From CTSOIL-112 sp964293815 (lineage in GTDB: Bacteria > Pseudomonadota > Gammaproteobacteria > Burkholderiales > Burkholderiaceae): a stretch of DNA of 5,484 bases. Shown one piece after another: positions 5,237 through 5,484 of this stretch. A program made the translations under genes and the position numbers. The notes beneath the pieces are model-generated. The model was given only the letters and a program-made list of their open reading frames with translations, was not told the DNA's origin and did no database searches. The stretch is from contig CAXYYC010000042.1 of NCBI GenBank assembly GCA_964293815.1, positions 1 to 5,484 of the forward strand. Reading direction: 5' to 3'. The number at the start of each line of letters is the position of its first letter. Position 1 is the stretch's first letter.

Positions 5237-5484
5237 TTAAACCGACAACAGCTCCGCACGATTGCCAAGCCAGCGCTGCAAATGCATACGCGCTGCATTC
5301 GGATCATGCGTCAGCAGCCAATCCGCCGCATCACGCGCCTGTTCGAGCAGCGCAATATCCGTTTCCAAATCAGCAAAACGCAACAGCGGCAAACCCGACT
5401 GGCGCACACCGAGAAACTCGCCCGCGCCGCGCAAATGCAAATCCCGCCGCGCCACCTCAAAACCATCGGTCGTATCGTACATCA
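5237..5484 (-). CDS. recG: ATP-dependent DNA helicase RecG, C-terminal end only
   Basis: About 82 C-terminal residues are present; the rest (the family is about 690 residues) lies beyond the window edge. RecG is a monomeric superfamily-2 helicase that binds branched DNA, regresses stalled forks and unwinds R-loops. The visible part has the block DTTDGFEVARRDLHLRGAGE followed by FLGVRQSGLP. This corresponds to helicase motif VI and the adjoining RecG-specific TRG region, whose conserved GE..G.RQ.G is intact. The remaining residues match the helical C-terminus in general pattern (LLEQARDAADWLL, MHLQRWLG). The gene ends with TAA, and oxyR begins 21 nt downstream on the same strand. The operon promoter is not in this window. 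Confidence 0.93.
   Translation of the reverse strand, partial: MYDTTDGFEVARRDLHLRGAGEFLGVRQSGLPLLRFADLETDIALLEQARDAADWLLTHDPNAARMHLQRWLGNRAELLSV

Overview
The window reads as ordinary chromosomal DNA of a betaproteobacterium. A Neisseriales-type organism is my best guess, from the protein signatures (PurD EFNCRMGDPETQ, UbiA NDYADRDFD, OxyR GHCFRD), the gene neighbourhoods and one exact Neisseria-style uptake 10-mer. No database comparison was possible, so this placement is inference. There is no sign of phage, transposon, CRISPR or rRNA. Six protein genes are recognisable, five of them complete, plus one partial tRNA gene.

Left part (1-772): a minus-strand tRNA-Val(GAC), cut by the window edge, with its own near-consensus sigma70 promoter. 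Next is dsbB (minus), the inner-membrane quinone-linked oxidase that recycles DsbA. A 140-bp divergent intergenic region separates dsbB from purD.

Centre (773-2832, plus strand): purD (purine biosynthesis) followed by nadD (NAD biosynthesis). The junction contains two mutually exclusive small hairpins, and the nadD start is ambiguous. Neither hemF nor rsfS, which I would expect beside nadD in many betaproteobacteria, is present here.

Intergenic region (2833-3275): AT-rich, with no credible protein gene. It holds a strong plus-strand promoter (TTGTCA-N17-TATAGT, with an extended -10 TG) followed about 190 nt later by a 12-bp intrinsic terminator hairpin. Between them lie further hairpins. Together this is the architecture of a free-standing small RNA that I cannot assign to a known family. 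The terminator is bidirectional and also ends the convergent ubiA operon.

Right part (3276-5484, minus strand): recG (3' end only), oxyR and ubiA lie in that transcriptional order, consistent with an operon. It would link a replication-fork helicase, the peroxide sensor and the ubiquinone prenyltransferase. The OxyR keeps the peroxidatic Cys199 in exact E. coli register but has Thr at position 208, where E. coli has its disulphide partner. It also has a longer C-terminus carrying two extra cysteines. The OxyR change and the candidate small RNA are the two observations most worth following.
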